Shown here: piece by piece, positions 42,051 through 52,848 of the stretch
Position numbering within the stretch: the first letter of the stretch is position 1
Layout of the letters: each line of letters opens with the position of its first letter
From: Geoanaerobacter pelophilus
Lineage (GTDB): Bacteria; Desulfobacterota; Desulfuromonadia; Geobacterales; DSM-12255
DNA length: 64,000 nt
Direction of reading: 5' to 3'
NCBI RefSeq assembly: GCF_018476885.1
Contig: NZ_JAHCVJ010000005.1
Location: 186,001-250,000 of the forward strand
Notes under the pieces: model-generated
Databases searched by the model: none
Told to the model about the DNA's origin: nothing
Seen by the model: the letters and a program-made list of their open reading frames with translations, nothing else
Made by a program: the position numbers and the translations under genes

Positions 42051-44159
42051 CTAAAACTTGTAACTTGCTGATACTAAAAATGAAATCCCTTCGCGAGGGA
42101 AATCGCCCGGAACTTTTGGCCCGGTCCCGGCAAGGTTCAGTGCGCCACCGGAGGTGTCCGGGTCCTTGTAACGCTGATCAAATAGATTGCGAACCGCTGC
42201 CTGGATTTCCAGAGTTTCAAAAAAATTCTTCAGCGTCACTGCCAGATCTACAGTGGTATAGGACGCCATCTCCGGCCGGTTGTCCCCCTGTGGTCGGGGG
42301 CGCGGTCCAGTCCAGAGCAGGTTGGTGTGCAGGTTAAGGTATTTTGTCAGGGCATAATTCACTATGCCTGAGGCACGGTGTGCCGGCACATAGGGGAGCC
42401 GTTGATCGGTATTGGCGTCGCGCGGGTCCTGCCAGGCATAGGCCAGTTTCCAGTAGATGTCAGCCCCGTAAGCGCCGTTTACACCCATCTCAACCCCCTG
42501 GGTCTGCGACTTGCCGATATTGGCATTGATGGCTGGCGTGGTTGTGGTATCCCAGCCGACCTGGTCGTCGATGGTGCTGTAGAAATAGTTCATATCAGCA
42601 GCAAAATAGCGGTTTAGGCGCCAGGCCAAGCCGGCCTCGTAAGTCTCGATCCGTTCCGGCTTGAGGTTGGGATTGCCGACCACCACCGGGTTATTGATAT
42701 TGTATAGTTCCTGGAAGTTTGGGGCGCGGAATGCCTGGCCATAGAGCAGCTTCAGGTCGGCATTCTCCAGGAAGCTCCAAACCAATCCGACCCGCGGATT
42801 GAAAGTATCGCCGAAGTCGCTGTAATGATCGTAGCGTGCTCCGGCAGTCAGGTTGACCTGCTCCAATAACTGCCATTCGTCCTGCAGGTAGGTGGCAAAG
42901 ATCTGGCGGGTGGCATCCTTGTTCCAGTTGGCAACTTCCTGTACCGAGCCGAGAGGGGCGCCGGTAGTCGGGTTGAAGTTGGCCAGTTGCTTGACATCGT
43001 ACTGACTCAATACCTCGTAAGACAGCCCTGCAATCAGATGGTTGCCGGAGAAAAGGTCCCAATCCATCTGCAGTTCGCCGCCAATGGTGCGGTTTTTCAG
43101 TTTAGGGTCTCCGATCATCCCATCAGGAAAAACGCCGGCAAAGCCGTTCGGATAAATCTTTACCTGTCCGTTTTGATCGTAATAGTCATAATAGAGTTTC
43201 AGGTTCGCCGAAAGCCCATCCACAAGTTGTAAGCCGTAAGCCAATTCACCCCAGTAGGTGTCGAGATTGCCGCCTTTGCCATCGGTAAGGGCCGATGCCA
43301 AACCTATATAATTGTTTTCCTGCTGGGTATAGTAATGGCCGCGGAAGGTTAGATCGCCGTAGCCAACTTTTAGGAAGGCGTCTGTCTGCTTGGATTCTAG
43401 GCTCGGTGCTCCCGGGGCTTTTGAAAAGGGAGTGCCGGTCAAGGTATCGGCCTCGACAGTCAGCTTCGGTCCGTCGGTCTGAAAATAATCCAGGCTGCCT
43501 GAAGCCGTAAATTTGTCACCAATCGCCTTGCCCCCGACCAGGTTGCCCTTCCAGGTATCGAAACTGCCACCACCAGCTTTGAGTTCAACCCCGTCGATTT
43601 CCTCGGCATTGCGGGTGATGATGTTGATGGTGGCCACAAAGGCGCTATTGCCATAGAGGGCCGAACCCGGCCCACGCACTACCTCAACCTGTTTGATATT
43701 CTCCATCGGCAGTTTGTTGGCGACGTTGTACACCAGGGCGCTACCGTTGGTATTCCTGTTCAGGGAATGGCCGTCGATCATCACCAGGATCTTTTCGCTG
43801 GCACCGGTCCTGATGCCGCGTACTTCGACCATGTGGGTGCCCCACTCATTGGTCGAGATACCGAAGCCGGGCACCATCTTCAAAACATCCTCAAGGTTGC
43901 GCGCTCCCATGTTCCTGATCTCGTCGGCAGTGATAATGGTGGCAATGGCCGGAGCTTTGCGCAGCGTGGTGTGGCGCTTGGTGGCAGTGACCAGGTCCTG
44001 CTCCTCGAAAAACATCAGCAGTTCCTGAGCTTCGGTTGGAGTGCTACGTTCCTCCACCTGGGTTGACGGCTCCAGAAGGGGATCAGCCCCTTTAGCCGTT
44101 GAGTTTCCTGCCATGGCCAGCGCGCATGTCACAACAGCAATCAACGCCTTCTTTTTCAT
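42051..44159 (-). CDS. TonB-dependent outer membrane receptor
   Basis: The product is 702 residues from the ATG at 44159 (GGAG eight bases upstream; an ATG four codons earlier overlaps that site). A signal peptide (cleavage near AKG|AD) leads to a plug domain with IITADEIRNMGARNLEDVLK, VEVRGIRTG and VEVVRGPGSALYGNSAF. A 22-strand barrel follows (DEWQLLEQVNLTAGARYDHY, FRAPNFQELYN, LKPERIETYEAGL) and ends in aromatic SASYKF. It imports a siderophore, vitamin or metal complex with TonB energy. Ligand unknown. No transport partner genes are adjacent. It ends five bases from the convergent citrate-synthase-fold gene. Confidence 0.92.
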   Translation of the reverse strand: MKKKALIAVVTCALAMAGNSTAKGADPLLEPSTQVEERSTPTEAQELLMFFEEQDLVTATKRHTTLRKAPAIATIITADEIRNMGARNLEDVLKMVPGFGISTNEWGTHMVEVRGIRTGASEKILVMIDGHSLNRNTNGSALVYNVANKLPMENIKQVEVVRGPGSALYGNSAFVATINIITRNAEEIDGVELKAGGGSFDTWKGNLVGGKAIGDKFTASGSLDYFQTDGPKLTVEADTLTGTPFSKAPGAPSLESKQTDAFLKVGYGDLTFRGHYYTQQENNYIGLASALTDGKGGNLDTYWGELAYGLQLVDGLSANLKLYYDYYDQNGQVKIYPNGFAGVFPDGMIGDPKLKNRTIGGELQMDWDLFSGNHLIAGLSYEVLSQYDVKQLANFNPTTGAPLGSVQEVANWNKDATRQIFATYLQDEWQLLEQVNLTAGARYDHYSDFGDTFNPRVGLVWSFLENADLKLLYGQAFRAPNFQELYNINNPVVVGNPNLKPERIETYEAGLAWRLNRYFAADMNYFYSTIDDQVGWDTTTTPAINANIGKSQTQGVEMGVNGAYGADIYWKLAYAWQDPRDANTDQRLPYVPAHRASGIVNYALTKYLNLHTNLLWTGPRPRPQGDNRPEMASYTTVDLAVTLKNFFETLEIQAAVRNLFDQRYKDPDTSGGALNLAGTGPKVPGDFPREGISFLVSASYKF

Positions 44160-44596
44160 ATTCCGCTCCATTGAAAATGAATATCTGCCAAATCACATTA
44201 CATATTCCACTGTACGCTAGTGCTAAACTTGATTTTCATTAAAGCAATTCGGCGACTTATACTTTAGTTGCTGTCAAATGAAAACGATAACCGCGTATCA
44301 GTATAACCAGCTTTTGGGTGTATTCAAGAAACGGTTGATAATTTCAATTGATTTTTCATCTATTAGTATTCAAGAGGCTTTATGACGGTCTGGCAATGGT
44401 AGCAGTATTTGAAGCTGTGTTTGAATTGTAAAAAGCATGTAATAAATAGGTACCTGTGTCGTTCGTGAACGTGCCGGATGCAGACAATCTGCCCATTTGG
44501 TTTTTGAAGCAACAAGAGGAATTTTGTCCTAAAGATTTCCTCCCAAAAGGCGATTAGGAAAAGACAAGAATTCTACACGCTTGCCAGGAGGGGATT
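44160..44596. other. Divergent intergenic region between the TonB receptor and PstS-like genes
   Basis: 437 bases without a supported gene. It holds the promoters of both flanking genes. AT-rich stretches such as TTGATTTTCATTAAA (near 44228-44242) and AAATGAAAACGATAA (near 44277-44291) have some likeness to Fur boxes, which would fit a TonB receptor. The match is too loose to call. Confidence 0.3.
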
Positions 44597-45361
44597 ATGA
44601 AAAGAATGCTGAAGCCGTTTGCTATCGGTGCTGCACTGTTTGCGCTATGTTCCGGGTCATGTTTGGCAGAAGAGATAAAAATCTCCGCCGGCGGGGCTCC
44701 GGCTGACAGTATTATCAAGCCGATCACCGCACCATTCGAGAAGGCCACTGGTGACAAGATCAACCTGATTTTCGGCGGCGCCACCATATCATTCAAGGTT
44801 TTCGACCGCGGTGATTCCGAAGTGGTCTTTGCCGGCTCATCGTTTGATGATCTTCTTGCCGCACTTAAGAAGGAGAACTATGAGGTCAAGGACAAGTCGG
44901 TCTACCATGTAGAGACCATCGGCAAGAGCCAGATCTATGTTGCCATTAATAAGGACAATCCGGTAAAGGCACTCACGAAGGAGCAGATCAAAGGGATCTA
45001 TACCGGCAAGATCCAGAACTGGAAAGAGGTCGGCGGCAATGATGACGCGATCATGGCCATCATCTCCACGCAAAACCCGGCAACCATGGGGGCGTTCAAA
45101 AAGATGGCCCTTGATGGCGCCGATTACCTGAAAGACAATCTTGATGTCCCGACATACCCCGAAATCACCAATACCATTGCTGCCAATCCCAACGCTATCG
45201 GCTTCGGTCCCTACTCCCTGAGTGCCCAGGGAAACAAGATTCCCCAGATGCCGGAGTTTGTCCGGCCAGTGGTTGCAGTGACCAAAGGGAGCCCCAGTGC
45301 CAAGATCAAGCGGTTGCTGGATTTCATCAAAGGCGATGGCCAGAAATATGTAAAACCCTGA
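44597..45361 (+). CDS. PstS-like periplasmic substrate-binding protein
   Basis: The 254-residue product has a signal peptide (cleavage near CLA|EE). The mature protein resembles phosphate/molybdate-type binding proteins: IKISAGGAPADSIIKPI, EVVFAGSSFDDLLAAL, IYVAINKDNPVKALTKEQIK with GIYTGKIQNWKEVGGNDD, and IAANPNAIGFGPYSL. AGGAGGGG lies before the start. No transporter genes follow. Instead a large MCP comes 92 bases downstream, suggesting that this binding protein feeds a chemosensory receptor. It is a distant paralogue of the protein at 5413-6225. Confidence 0.82.
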   Translation: MKRMLKPFAIGAALFALCSGSCLAEEIKISAGGAPADSIIKPITAPFEKATGDKINLIFGGATISFKVFDRGDSEVVFAGSSFDDLLAALKKENYEVKDKSVYHVETIGKSQIYVAINKDNPVKALTKEQIKGIYTGKIQNWKEVGGNDDAIMAIISTQNPATMGAFKKMALDGADYLKDNLDVPTYPEITNTIAANPNAIGFGPYSLSAQGNKIPQMPEFVRPVVAVTKGSPSAKIKRLLDFIKGDGQKYVKP

Positions 45362-45453
45362 ACCTTCGTTCGATCGGGAGGTGCGGGTAATGCACCTCCC
45401 TCTTTTATCCGGTATGCTGGTGTCAGCATTGATTGCCGTTAAGGAGTTGCACC

Positions 45454-47898
45454 ATGAAGATCAGGTCAAAGTTGCTCATAAACACCCTGTTTGTGCTGGC
45501 GATTGCGTCTACAGTCGCTATCACCAGCATTGTCGGGATGTCGAAGGTGCGGGCCACTCTTCGGGAACTGACCCAGAAGAGCACCCCTTTCCAGATAAAG
45601 ACCATGGAAGCCCAGCGCTCGCTGCATGCTGCGCTGGCTGAACTGGCCAGTCTTGAGGGGACCCAGAATGAAGCAGCTTTTCAGGCGGCAAAAAGTCGTG
45701 GCGAAACTGCGGTTGCTGAAGCCATCAAGGCTCAGAACGAACTTGCCGCGATGAGCGGCGAGAAGGCTGAGACCAAGCTGAAAACTGTTGCTGACGAACT
45801 TGTCTCCCTGACCGGCCAGCGCCTTGCGGCAGAGGCCGCAGCTCAGCAGGTCTCTCAGAAGATCGGCCAGGAGTTGACCGGTGTCAGGCAGCGGTTGAAC
45901 GCCTTGGACAAGCGGGTAAGAGGGTTGCAGTCCACCACCAGCCGCGCCTACTCCCAGTCGGTGGCTGCGACTGGAAAGGTTTCCTCTAATCTGCGCAATG
46001 TCGAGATGTTGCGCTTGACTTTGAAGGACATGCAGCTCGCTTTCAATGATCTTCAGAGGGCAAATACGAAAAAATCGATCATGCTGGCCCAAGGAAGATT
46101 CAATTCGGCGCTCAATAAGGCGAAGAGCAGCGAGCATGCGAAGAGCAATCCAGGGCTTGCCGAAGACATGAAGATGACGCAGGTCAAAACGACTGAGTTG
46201 ATTAAAGAGCTCAATGCTCTTGTCGCTGCCGACGGCAAGGGCGATACTGCCGCACGCGACAGGCTTATCGCTGAGGCTGGAGAGAAGATCGGCGCCTCGC
46301 TTATTATGGTTGAGCAGGAGATCAACTCCTCGTCGCAAAATTATCAGAATGAAACGGCCCGCCAGGAAGGGCTTTATTCAAACAGCGGCGACTCGACCAA
46401 TGTTTTGGTTGCCAATGCCGCCTTCCTTTCCCAGGCGATGTTGTTAGATGGTTTGACTAGCAGGGTTTTCATTGCCAACACACTGAAAGAGGTGGAAGAA
46501 CTCAAAGCTCAGATCCAGTCGGTTAGAAAGGAGCTGGCAGTTTCGCGCAAGGCTCTGGAAGGATATTTGAGGAAACTGAAGGCCAAAGAAGAGCTCAACA
46601 TGCTCAGTAACGGGGCTACTGCGCTTGCCGCAGTGGAAGAGATGATCGTCTCTGACAGCGGCGTGATCGCCCGGATTTCCAAGAGGATTGAGCTGAAGGC
46701 GCGGGCGGCCGCTGCATCCGCCGAACTCCGGAAATACGCCGAAGAGCAGGCGGCAATCGGTCGTAAGAATATTGAAGGGGCCCAGGCAACCCAGGAAAAA
46801 TCGGTATCTTCATTGAACAACGTTGTTAAGTCGAGCACCCTTCTTGTCGGAATCATCTGGGTCGTTGCCGCGCTTGCCGGGTCATTCTTCGGCATCTGGA
46901 TCTACCGCTCCGTTACGTCTCCTTTGAAAAAACTGATCTCTGCCGCTGATACCATCGCCTCGGGAGATCTCAGGGTGGATCTCTCCGGCGCTTCCAATGA
47001 CGAGATGGGTAATGTCCAGAGTTCCATGTTTACTATGTCGGGTGGGCTCCACGGCATGGTTGAAGAGCTACGGGGGGCGGTCAAGCGGCTCGATGACAAC
47101 AGCGGTCATCTCAATAAGGCCGCCATGGACGTTGGTGACGGGGCAGAGAAACAGGCCTCGACTGTCACCCAGACCAAAGAGGCCATGGTGCAGATGGTCC
47201 AGGTTTCGGCGGAAATGGCCCGCGATGCCTCTTCCGTTGCCGATGCTGCCAACGAAATGCGAAAAATGGCGGAATCCGGCGCGACGACAATTATGGAGAC
47301 CGCTTCCGAACTCGACTCCTTTATTATCGGTGTTGAAGAGTCAGGCAAAAAGATTGAATCGCTTGGCGCCAAGTCTGAACAGATCGGGGAGATTCTGGAC
47401 CTGATCAAAGGGGTGGCTGACCAGACCAACCTGCTTGCTCTCAATGCGGCCATCGAAGCTGCACGGGCCGGAGAAATGGGGAGAGGTTTTGCCGTGGTCG
47501 CTGACGAGGTCCGATCGCTGGCCGAACGCACGACGAGCGCCACCAATGATATTGGCGTGATGATCAAGGACATGCAGGAGGGGGTCAAGATTTCGGTCGC
47601 CGGCATGCTTGAGGAAAAACGTGGCGTTGCCAAGCTCAAAGAAAAGACCTCTGCCGCCTTGACCTCAATCGGGACCATCTCTTCTTCTGTGACCAACGTT
47701 GCCGAAATGATTCAACGAATGGCCACTGCGTCCGAGGAGCAGTCAGCCACTGCGGAAACTGTGTCGCGCGACATGGAAAGCATGGCCGGCATTGCCGGCG
47801 ATCTGGTCGGGACCGTATCAGAGATCAAGACTGCCATCGATACCATGAATGGAGTCATTACCGATCTTGACCGGGTGATTGAGAAGTTCAAGGTTTGA
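45454..47898 (+). CDS. Large methyl-accepting chemotaxis protein
   Basis: The product is 814 residues from the ATG at 45454 behind AAGGAG. A membrane helix (about 7-28) leads to an unusually long periplasmic region of about 440 residues that is nearly all helical and alanine-rich. A second helix (about 455-477), HAMP ([20 protein letters not shown]) and the signalling rod with the canonical tip [20 protein letters not shown] follow. The long helical sensor resembles extended four-helix-bundle modules. The upstream PstS-like protein could be its ligand carrier. No che genes are adjacent. Tandem hairpins terminate it. Confidence 0.9.
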   Translation: MKIRSKLLINTLFVLAIASTVAITSIVGMSKVRATLRELTQKSTPFQIKTMEAQRSLHAALAELASLEGTQNEAAFQAAKSRGETAVAEAIKAQNELAAMSGEKAETKLKTVADELVSLTGQRLAAEAAAQQVSQKIGQELTGVRQRLNALDKRVRGLQSTTSRAYSQSVAATGKVSSNLRNVEMLRLTLKDMQLAFNDLQRANTKKSIMLAQGRFNSALNKAKSSEHAKSNPGLAEDMKMTQVKTTELIKELNALVAADGKGDTAARDRLIAEAGEKIGASLIMVEQEINSSSQNYQNETARQEGLYSNSGDSTNVLVANAAFLSQAMLLDGLTSRVFIANTLKEVEELKAQIQSVRKELAVSRKALEGYLRKLKAKEELNMLSNGATALAAVEEMIVSDSGVIARISKRIELKARAAAASAELRKYAEEQAAIGRKNIEGAQATQEKSVSSLNNVVKSSTLLVGIIWVVAALAGSFFGIWIYRSVTSPLKKLISAADTIASGDLRVDLSGASNDEMGNVQSSMFTMSGGLHGMVEELRGAVKRLDDNSGHLNKAAMDVGDGAEKQASTVTQTKEAMVQMVQVSAEMARDASSVADAANEMRKMAESGATTIMETASELDSFIIGVEESGKKIESLGAKSEQIGEILDLIKGVADQTNLLALNAAIEAARAGEMGRGFAVVADEVRSLAERTTSATNDIGVMIKDMQEGVKISVAGMLEEKRGVAKLKEKTSAALTSIGTISSSVTNVAEMIQRMATASEEQSATAETVSRDMESMAGIAGDLVGTVSEIKTAIDTMNGVITDLDRVIEKFKV

Positions 47899-47900
47899 GG

Positions 47901-47965
47901 GCCAGCGATACTTCGCTGGCAAGAATGATTCCTGAAGGCTGCCCGAAACCGGGCAGCCTTTTTTT
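47901..47965 (+). terminator. Tandem hairpins and intrinsic terminator after the large MCP
   Basis: The first hairpin is GCCAGCGA (47901-47908) with TCGCTGGC (47913-47920). The second is AGGCTGCCC (47936-47944) with GGGCAGCCT (47951-47959), running directly into TTTTTTT. The second is a classic intrinsic terminator. Confidence 0.88.
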
Positions 47966-48008
47966 ATCAGCTGCCTGAAAAGGCTAAAGCGAAACAGTCT
48001 GTGGAGGC

Positions 48009-50627
48009 TTATCGGTTTTTATACTTCAACAGCGTGCAGCCTTTTCTCCGGAATGATTCGAGGAAATCGGTTAGGCCCTCTGCTGTCTGCGGTTTACAGA
48101 ATAAATAACCCTGGATCTCCTCACATCCCCCTTTTTTGAGTAAATCCAACTGCTCAAGAGTTTCAACCCCTTCAGCAACAACGTTGAGATTCATATGATG
48201 GGCCATGGCGATAATTGTTGCCACTATTGCGGCATCCTCGGTCCGTTCCACAACATCGTCGACAAACGACTTGTCTATCTTCAGCGTATCAATCGGGAAG
48301 CGTTTCAGGTAGTTGAGTGACGAATAGCCTGTGCCGAAATCGTCGATGCTGATAGTGACCCCCATGGCCTTAAGGCGCTGCAGAATGGTGATAGTCTCAC
48401 TTATATTGTGGGTCAGGGCGCTTTCCGTTATTTCCAGGTCGACAAATTGGGCAGGGAGCCCGCATTTTTCTATAATATCGGCAATTCTATCCACAAATTC
48501 CGGTCGGACAAACTGTCTTGTCGAAATGTTAACCGAAACCCGCAATGACGCATGACCCATATTGTGCCAGATGAGGGTTTGCTTACAAGCTGTCTCAAGC
48601 ACCCACTCTCCGATCTGGACAATCAACCCGGAAGCTTCGGCTATTGGGATGAACTCTGCCGGAGACACCATTCCCAATGAGTCATTATGCCAGCGGATCA
48701 ACGCCTCTAAGCCGTTTATGGTGCCGGAGCGGATATCGAGTTTTGGCTGGTAATGAAGCTGCATTTCATTCCGTTCAAGAGCGCGGCGCATCTGCGTTTC
48801 TACCCTTAGTCGGGAATTCATTTTCAGGTTCATCTCCTCGGCGAAAAACTGGAATCCATTTCTGCCGAGCTCCTTGGCATTGTACATGGCGGTGTCGGCT
48901 TTTTTCACAAGGACATCGATACTGTCGCCGTCATCAGGGAACACCGCTATGCCGACGCTGGCAGTCATGAAATAATCCCGATCCTGGATGACAAACGGAA
49001 TGGCCAGAAGGCCGCTGAAATTTTCCGCGACAGTTATTATGTCGCTCATGTTGGAGATGCAGGTGAGCAGGATGACAAACTCGTCGCCACCGAACCGGGC
49101 AAGGGTATCGGAACTCCGCACAAAGGAAAGAAGGCGGTTTGCTACGCTTTTGAGCAGCATGTCGCCGGTAGCATGCCCCATGGTATCGTTGACGACTTTG
49201 AAATGATCGAGATCAATCAGAAGCAGGGCTACCAAGTCTCCACGACGACGGGCACCGGTGATGGCCTGAACCATCCGATCATTGAGCAGGGACCTGTTTG
49301 GGAGGCCGGTAAGCTGGTCATGCGTTGCCTGGTGCAGCAGTTCGTCCTGAAACCGGCGCTGCATTGAGATGTCGTGGAACATGTAACAGTCTGCAGTTCC
49401 GGTTTCTGTTGGAATGGAAGTGATAGAGATTTCCGATACTAATTTTGTCCCATCCCGGTGAATCAGTGACAGTTCCCGTTTTTCGTGCTTTGCTCGCTCG
49501 ATGGTTTCGTCAATCGATGATTTGTCGCCATTAATAAAGGTAAAGGCTGAGGTTCCGACCAAGTCCTGCAGCGATTGGCCGACAAGCAGGCAAAAAGCAG
49601 GATTTGCGTCCAGGACGATGTGCGTGCCCGGGTCAACAAGAAGAATTCCCTGATCGGTTCGTTCTACCACGAGCCGGTGGCGTTCTTCAGACCGTTCAGT
49701 TTCCTTATGCGAGTCGGCAAGGCGCCTGACGCTCCAGGCGAAAATTCCGGTTACCATGCCTCCGCAGATGATAATCCAGCCCAAAAAGTAGGCGACTGAT
49801 TTTTCTCCTTCATGATAGATGCTTCTGTGGGCGTCTACTCTCAGAATCAGTGCCGGCTCTCCAGATAATCCCGCGAGCATGGTGTAGCCGTAAATCTGTC
49901 CGCTCTGGTCAGTTTTCAGAGCCAGCTTTTGGCCCGCAGCCAGCAGTTGTCTCACCTGGGCGAACTCTTCGCTTTGAGGTTTGTTGTCGATCGCAACAAT
50001 TTTGAGCGGCAGCTTTAGATTGTCGGCAATTCTTGCGACCGTTTTGGGTGACAGAAACCGGCCCATTACCAAGGTTCCCTTGATCGGTCCCTTGTAGCTG
50101 CTGGTTATGACAGGCTTTGCCACAACCAGCAGCACCCCCTCGGGAAGATTCAGGATGCCGAAGCGATTGTCGCTCGGCGCAGCAAAGTTGGTCAGTGTCT
50201 GGGTGTGGACGAGATGCTCGCGTAGGGAGGCGGGGAATTTGGCTCCTATCCCGTGATCCAGGTCGTAAGCTCCTTCGTAAACTGGCGCGCCTTGGAAGTC
50301 GTAGTAGGAAAGAACGCTCAATCTCAGTTTTGCAAAGGTTTCCGGCGATAGGTTGTCTACAATGAATTTGTTGTTGCGATCCTGAACGAATTTGTAGGCA
50401 TCGTCCCACCCTGAATAATCACTACAGAGAGTATTGAGATGGTCGATATCCTCGCTGATGAGCCTGACGGCTCGATCTACGTTTCGCTGCATCTCTCTTT
50501 TTTCGAGCTGGATAAAGCTTTCAATTATGAAAAACCGCGCTCCAGCACAGATCAGAATAAGAGTCAGACCGAAGACAACAATTGGCAAAGGGAGCTTACG
50601 GATGGCTTTGGGCACTTGCCTAGTCAA
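48009..50627 (-). CDS. Membrane GGDEF-EAL protein with periplasmic CHASE4-like and PAS domains
   Basis: The product is 872 residues: a membrane helix (about 13-35), a periplasmic CHASE4-like domain (residues about 45-275, with DDAYKFVQDRNNKFIVDNLS), a second helix (about 283-305), PAS (about 325-440), GGDEF and EAL. The GGDEF motif is intact (ARFGGDEFVIL) with canonical DLDHFKVVNDTMGHATGD. The EAL domain keeps EALIRWH, the DFGTGYSSLNYL loop and the later NVVAEGVET. It could both make and degrade c-di-GMP. It is co-transcribed with msrA, overlapping it by eight bases. Confidence 0.93.
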   Translation of the reverse strand: MTRQVPKAIRKLPLPIVVFGLTLILICAGARFFIIESFIQLEKREMQRNVDRAVRLISEDIDHLNTLCSDYSGWDDAYKFVQDRNNKFIVDNLSPETFAKLRLSVLSYYDFQGAPVYEGAYDLDHGIGAKFPASLREHLVHTQTLTNFAAPSDNRFGILNLPEGVLLVVAKPVITSSYKGPIKGTLVMGRFLSPKTVARIADNLKLPLKIVAIDNKPQSEEFAQVRQLLAAGQKLALKTDQSGQIYGYTMLAGLSGEPALILRVDAHRSIYHEGEKSVAYFLGWIIICGGMVTGIFAWSVRRLADSHKETERSEERHRLVVERTDQGILLVDPGTHIVLDANPAFCLLVGQSLQDLVGTSAFTFINGDKSSIDETIERAKHEKRELSLIHRDGTKLVSEISITSIPTETGTADCYMFHDISMQRRFQDELLHQATHDQLTGLPNRSLLNDRMVQAITGARRRGDLVALLLIDLDHFKVVNDTMGHATGDMLLKSVANRLLSFVRSSDTLARFGGDEFVILLTCISNMSDIITVAENFSGLLAIPFVIQDRDYFMTASVGIAVFPDDGDSIDVLVKKADTAMYNAKELGRNGFQFFAEEMNLKMNSRLRVETQMRRALERNEMQLHYQPKLDIRSGTINGLEALIRWHNDSLGMVSPAEFIPIAEASGLIVQIGEWVLETACKQTLIWHNMGHASLRVSVNISTRQFVRPEFVDRIADIIEKCGLPAQFVDLEITESALTHNISETITILQRLKAMGVTISIDDFGTGYSSLNYLKRFPIDTLKIDKSFVDDVVERTEDAAIVATIIAMAHHMNLNVVAEGVETLEQLDLLKKGGCEEIQGYLFCKPQTAEGLTDFLESFRRKGCTLLKYKNR

Positions 50628-51174
50628 GAGATGACCCTTTCAGCCGGTTGCTGAAGTTCTTTTGCAGCTTGCTGATCTTGGGGTCTATGACCAAGCGGCA
50701 GTATGGCTGGTGAGGGTTCAGGCGGTAGTAATCCTGGTGGTAATCTTCCGCAGGGTAAAAGACGTCGAAGGGGACGATCTCGGTAACGATCGGATCGGGC
50801 CAGAGCTTGGCCGCTTCGGCTGCCGCCAAGGATTGTTCGGCAACCTCCCGTTGTTTGCTGTCGTGGTAGAAGATGGCAGAGCGATATTGGCTGCCGATGT
50901 CGGCACCCTGGCGGTTCAAGGTGGTCGGGTCGTGAATCCGCCAAAAAACATCGAGCAGGTCGTCAAAAGAGATAATGTCAGGATCAAAGTTGATCTGCAC
51001 CGCCTCGGCATGGCCGGTCTCGCCGCTGCAGACATCATTGTAGCTAGGTTTTGCGATATCTCCCCCGCTATAACCCGAGACAACGCTCTCCACTCCCTTT
51101 AACCTGGTAAATACCGCCTCAACACACCAGAAACAACCGGCAGCCAGTGTTGCGATCTCTAATTGTTTCGCCAT
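50620..51174 (-). CDS. msrA: Peptide-methionine (S)-S-oxide reductase
   Basis: MsrA reduces methionine-S-sulfoxide in oxidised proteins. The 184-residue protein has the catalytic motif AAGCFWCVEAVF (C14, C17), GVESVVSGYSGG, and conserved GHAEAVQI and DPTTLNRQGADIGSQYRS. The C-terminal region HQDYYRLNPHQPYC carries one further Cys, probably the resolving residue. There is no signal peptide, so it is cytoplasmic. No msrB fusion is present. It overlaps the start of the GGDEF-EAL gene, so the two are co-transcribed. Confidence 0.96.
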   Translation of the reverse strand: MAKQLEIATLAAGCFWCVEAVFTRLKGVESVVSGYSGGDIAKPSYNDVCSGETGHAEAVQINFDPDIISFDDLLDVFWRIHDPTTLNRQGADIGSQYRSAIFYHDSKQREVAEQSLAAAEAAKLWPDPIVTEIVPFDVFYPAEDYHQDYYRLNPHQPYCRLVIDPKISKLQKNFSNRLKGSSLD

Positions 51175-51324
51175 GGTGTAAGCCCCGTTCTGTTAGCCCT
51201 TGTTGCAATGATACCAGAAAAAAGGCCGATTCAAAAAAATCCATGTAATGACCTGTTGCGCTTGGTCGCAAGGGATGGTTAAGTGTTAATTACGGTCGGC
51301 TGGTACTTAACTGCGGGAGGTGTC

Positions 51325-52815
51325 ATGAGCAGCGTTATTCTTGCCCTTGATCAAGGGACTACCAGTTCCCGGGCCATAGTGTTTGATATTCGGGGGGAAG
51401 TACGTGCCGTTGCCCAGCATGAATTTCGCCAGATTTTCCCTCAGCCCGGCTGGGTTGAGCACGACGGCAGGGAGATCTGGTCGTCTCAGGCCGGGGTTGC
51501 TGCCGAGGCGCTGGCCAGTGCCGGGGTGTCTCCGCGGGATGTGGCGGCAATAGGGATTGCCAATCAGCGGGAGACCACTCTTCTCTGGGACCGCAAGAGC
51601 GGGGAACCGTTGCATAATGCCATTGTCTGGCAGGATCGGCGGACTGCGCAGCATTGCGACCGGCTTAAGCAGGATGGGCTGGAGCCGATTTTCCGGGCAA
51701 AAACCGGGCTGGTGCTCGATGCCTACTTTTCCGGGACCAAACTGACCTGGCTGCTGGACAATATCCCAGGGGCCAGGGAGCGGGCAGAGGCAGGCGACCT
51801 GGCGTTCGGCACCGTAGATAGCTGGCTGGCCTGGAACCTCTCCGGCGGCAGGTTGCATATCACCGATGCCAGCAACGCCTCGCGCACCCTGATGTTCAAT
51901 ATCCATTCGCTTGAGTGGGATAAGGAACTGCTCGACATTTTGCGGATCCCGGCTGCGCTGTTGCCTAAGGTGGTTGATTCCAGCTCAGTCTATGGCTGCT
52001 GCTCGGGCAATATCTTTGAATCTATCCCCATCGGCGGCATGGCGGGCGACCAGCAGGCTGCGCTCTTTGGTCAGGGTTGCGGTAAAGAGGGGATGGCGAA
52101 AAATACCTATGGCACCGGCTGCTTCATGCTGATGCATACCGGGGCACGACCGGTTACTTCTGGGCATAACCTCCTCACCACCGTGGCCTGGCAGATCAAT
52201 GGCGCGGCTGAATATGCCCTGGAAGGATCTGTGTTTATCGCCGGAGCCGCAGTGCAGTGGCTTCGGGACGGGCTGGGGATAATCCGCGACTCAGCCGAGG
52301 TTGAGGCGTTGGCCGCAACTGTTACCGATAACGGCGGTGTCTATTTCGTGCCGGCATTTTCAGGGCTGGGTGCTCCTCACTGGGACCCATATGCGCGGGG
52401 AACCATTGTCGGTATCAGCCGGGGCACCACTGCGGCCCACATTGCGCGTGCCGTGCTGGAAAGCATCGCCTTCCAGACGGATGACCTCCGTGCTGCCATG
52501 GAGTCAGATTCCGGGGTTCTGCTATCCGAGCTGCGTGTTGATGGCGGCGCGTCGGTCAACAATCTGCTGCTGCAGTTTCAGGCCGACTTGCTCGGGGTCA
52601 ATGTGGTTCGCCCCATGGTCCGGGAAACCACGGCGCTTGGCGCGGCATACCTCGCCGGTCTCGCGGTCGGCTTCTGGAGTGATCGGAACGAAATTGAGCG
52701 TTTCTGGCAACGTGATCGTCTCTTTACTCCCCTGATGGCGTCTGATAGGGTAAGCATGCTCAAACAATTCTGGGCAAAAGGGCTGGGCCGGTCCATGGGC
52801 TGGGACGCCCCCTGA
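51325..52815 (+). CDS. glpK: Glycerol kinase
   Basis: GlpK phosphorylates glycerol to glycerol-3-phosphate with ATP. The 496-residue length is standard. The FGGY-family signatures are complete: [15 protein letters not shown] (7-21), [20 protein letters not shown], the [11 protein letters not shown] and [16 protein letters not shown] loops, and [16 protein letters not shown]. The ATG at 51325 follows GGGAGG. An in-frame start at 51283 lacks such a site. No glpF or glpD is adjacent. Downstream lie a DUF2127 protein and an acyl-ACP thioesterase, both plausibly membrane/lipid linked. Confidence 0.95.
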   Translation: MSSVILALDQGTTSSRAIVFDIRGEVRAVAQHEFRQIFPQPGWVEHDGREIWSSQAGVAAEALASAGVSPRDVAAIGIANQRETTLLWDRKSGEPLHNAIVWQDRRTAQHCDRLKQDGLEPIFRAKTGLVLDAYFSGTKLTWLLDNIPGARERAEAGDLAFGTVDSWLAWNLSGGRLHITDASNASRTLMFNIHSLEWDKELLDILRIPAALLPKVVDSSSVYGCCSGNIFESIPIGGMAGDQQAALFGQGCGKEGMAKNTYGTGCFMLMHTGARPVTSGHNLLTTVAWQINGAAEYALEGSVFIAGAAVQWLRDGLGIIRDSAEVEALAATVTDNGGVYFVPAFSGLGAPHWDPYARGTIVGISRGTTAAHIARAVLESIAFQTDDLRAAMESDSGVLLSELRVDGGASVNNLLLQFQADLLGVNVVRPMVRETTALGAAYLAGLAVGFWSDRNEIERFWQRDRLFTPLMASDRVSMLKQFWAKGLGRSMGWDAP

Positions 52816-52848
52816 ACAGCAACAACAGGCAACCATTCGGTGACTGTA

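Noticed and set aside
44228-44291. Fur box upstream of the TonB receptor
   Set aside because: The sequences are AT-rich and only loosely like the consensus. I mention them but do not call them.
48009-50627. Hybrid promiscuous (cGAMP-making) GGDEF enzyme as a source of the riboswitch ligand
   Set aside because: The position that is changed in those enzymes appears to be the normal Asp here (GHATGD), as it is in the GGDEF protein at 21771-23429.
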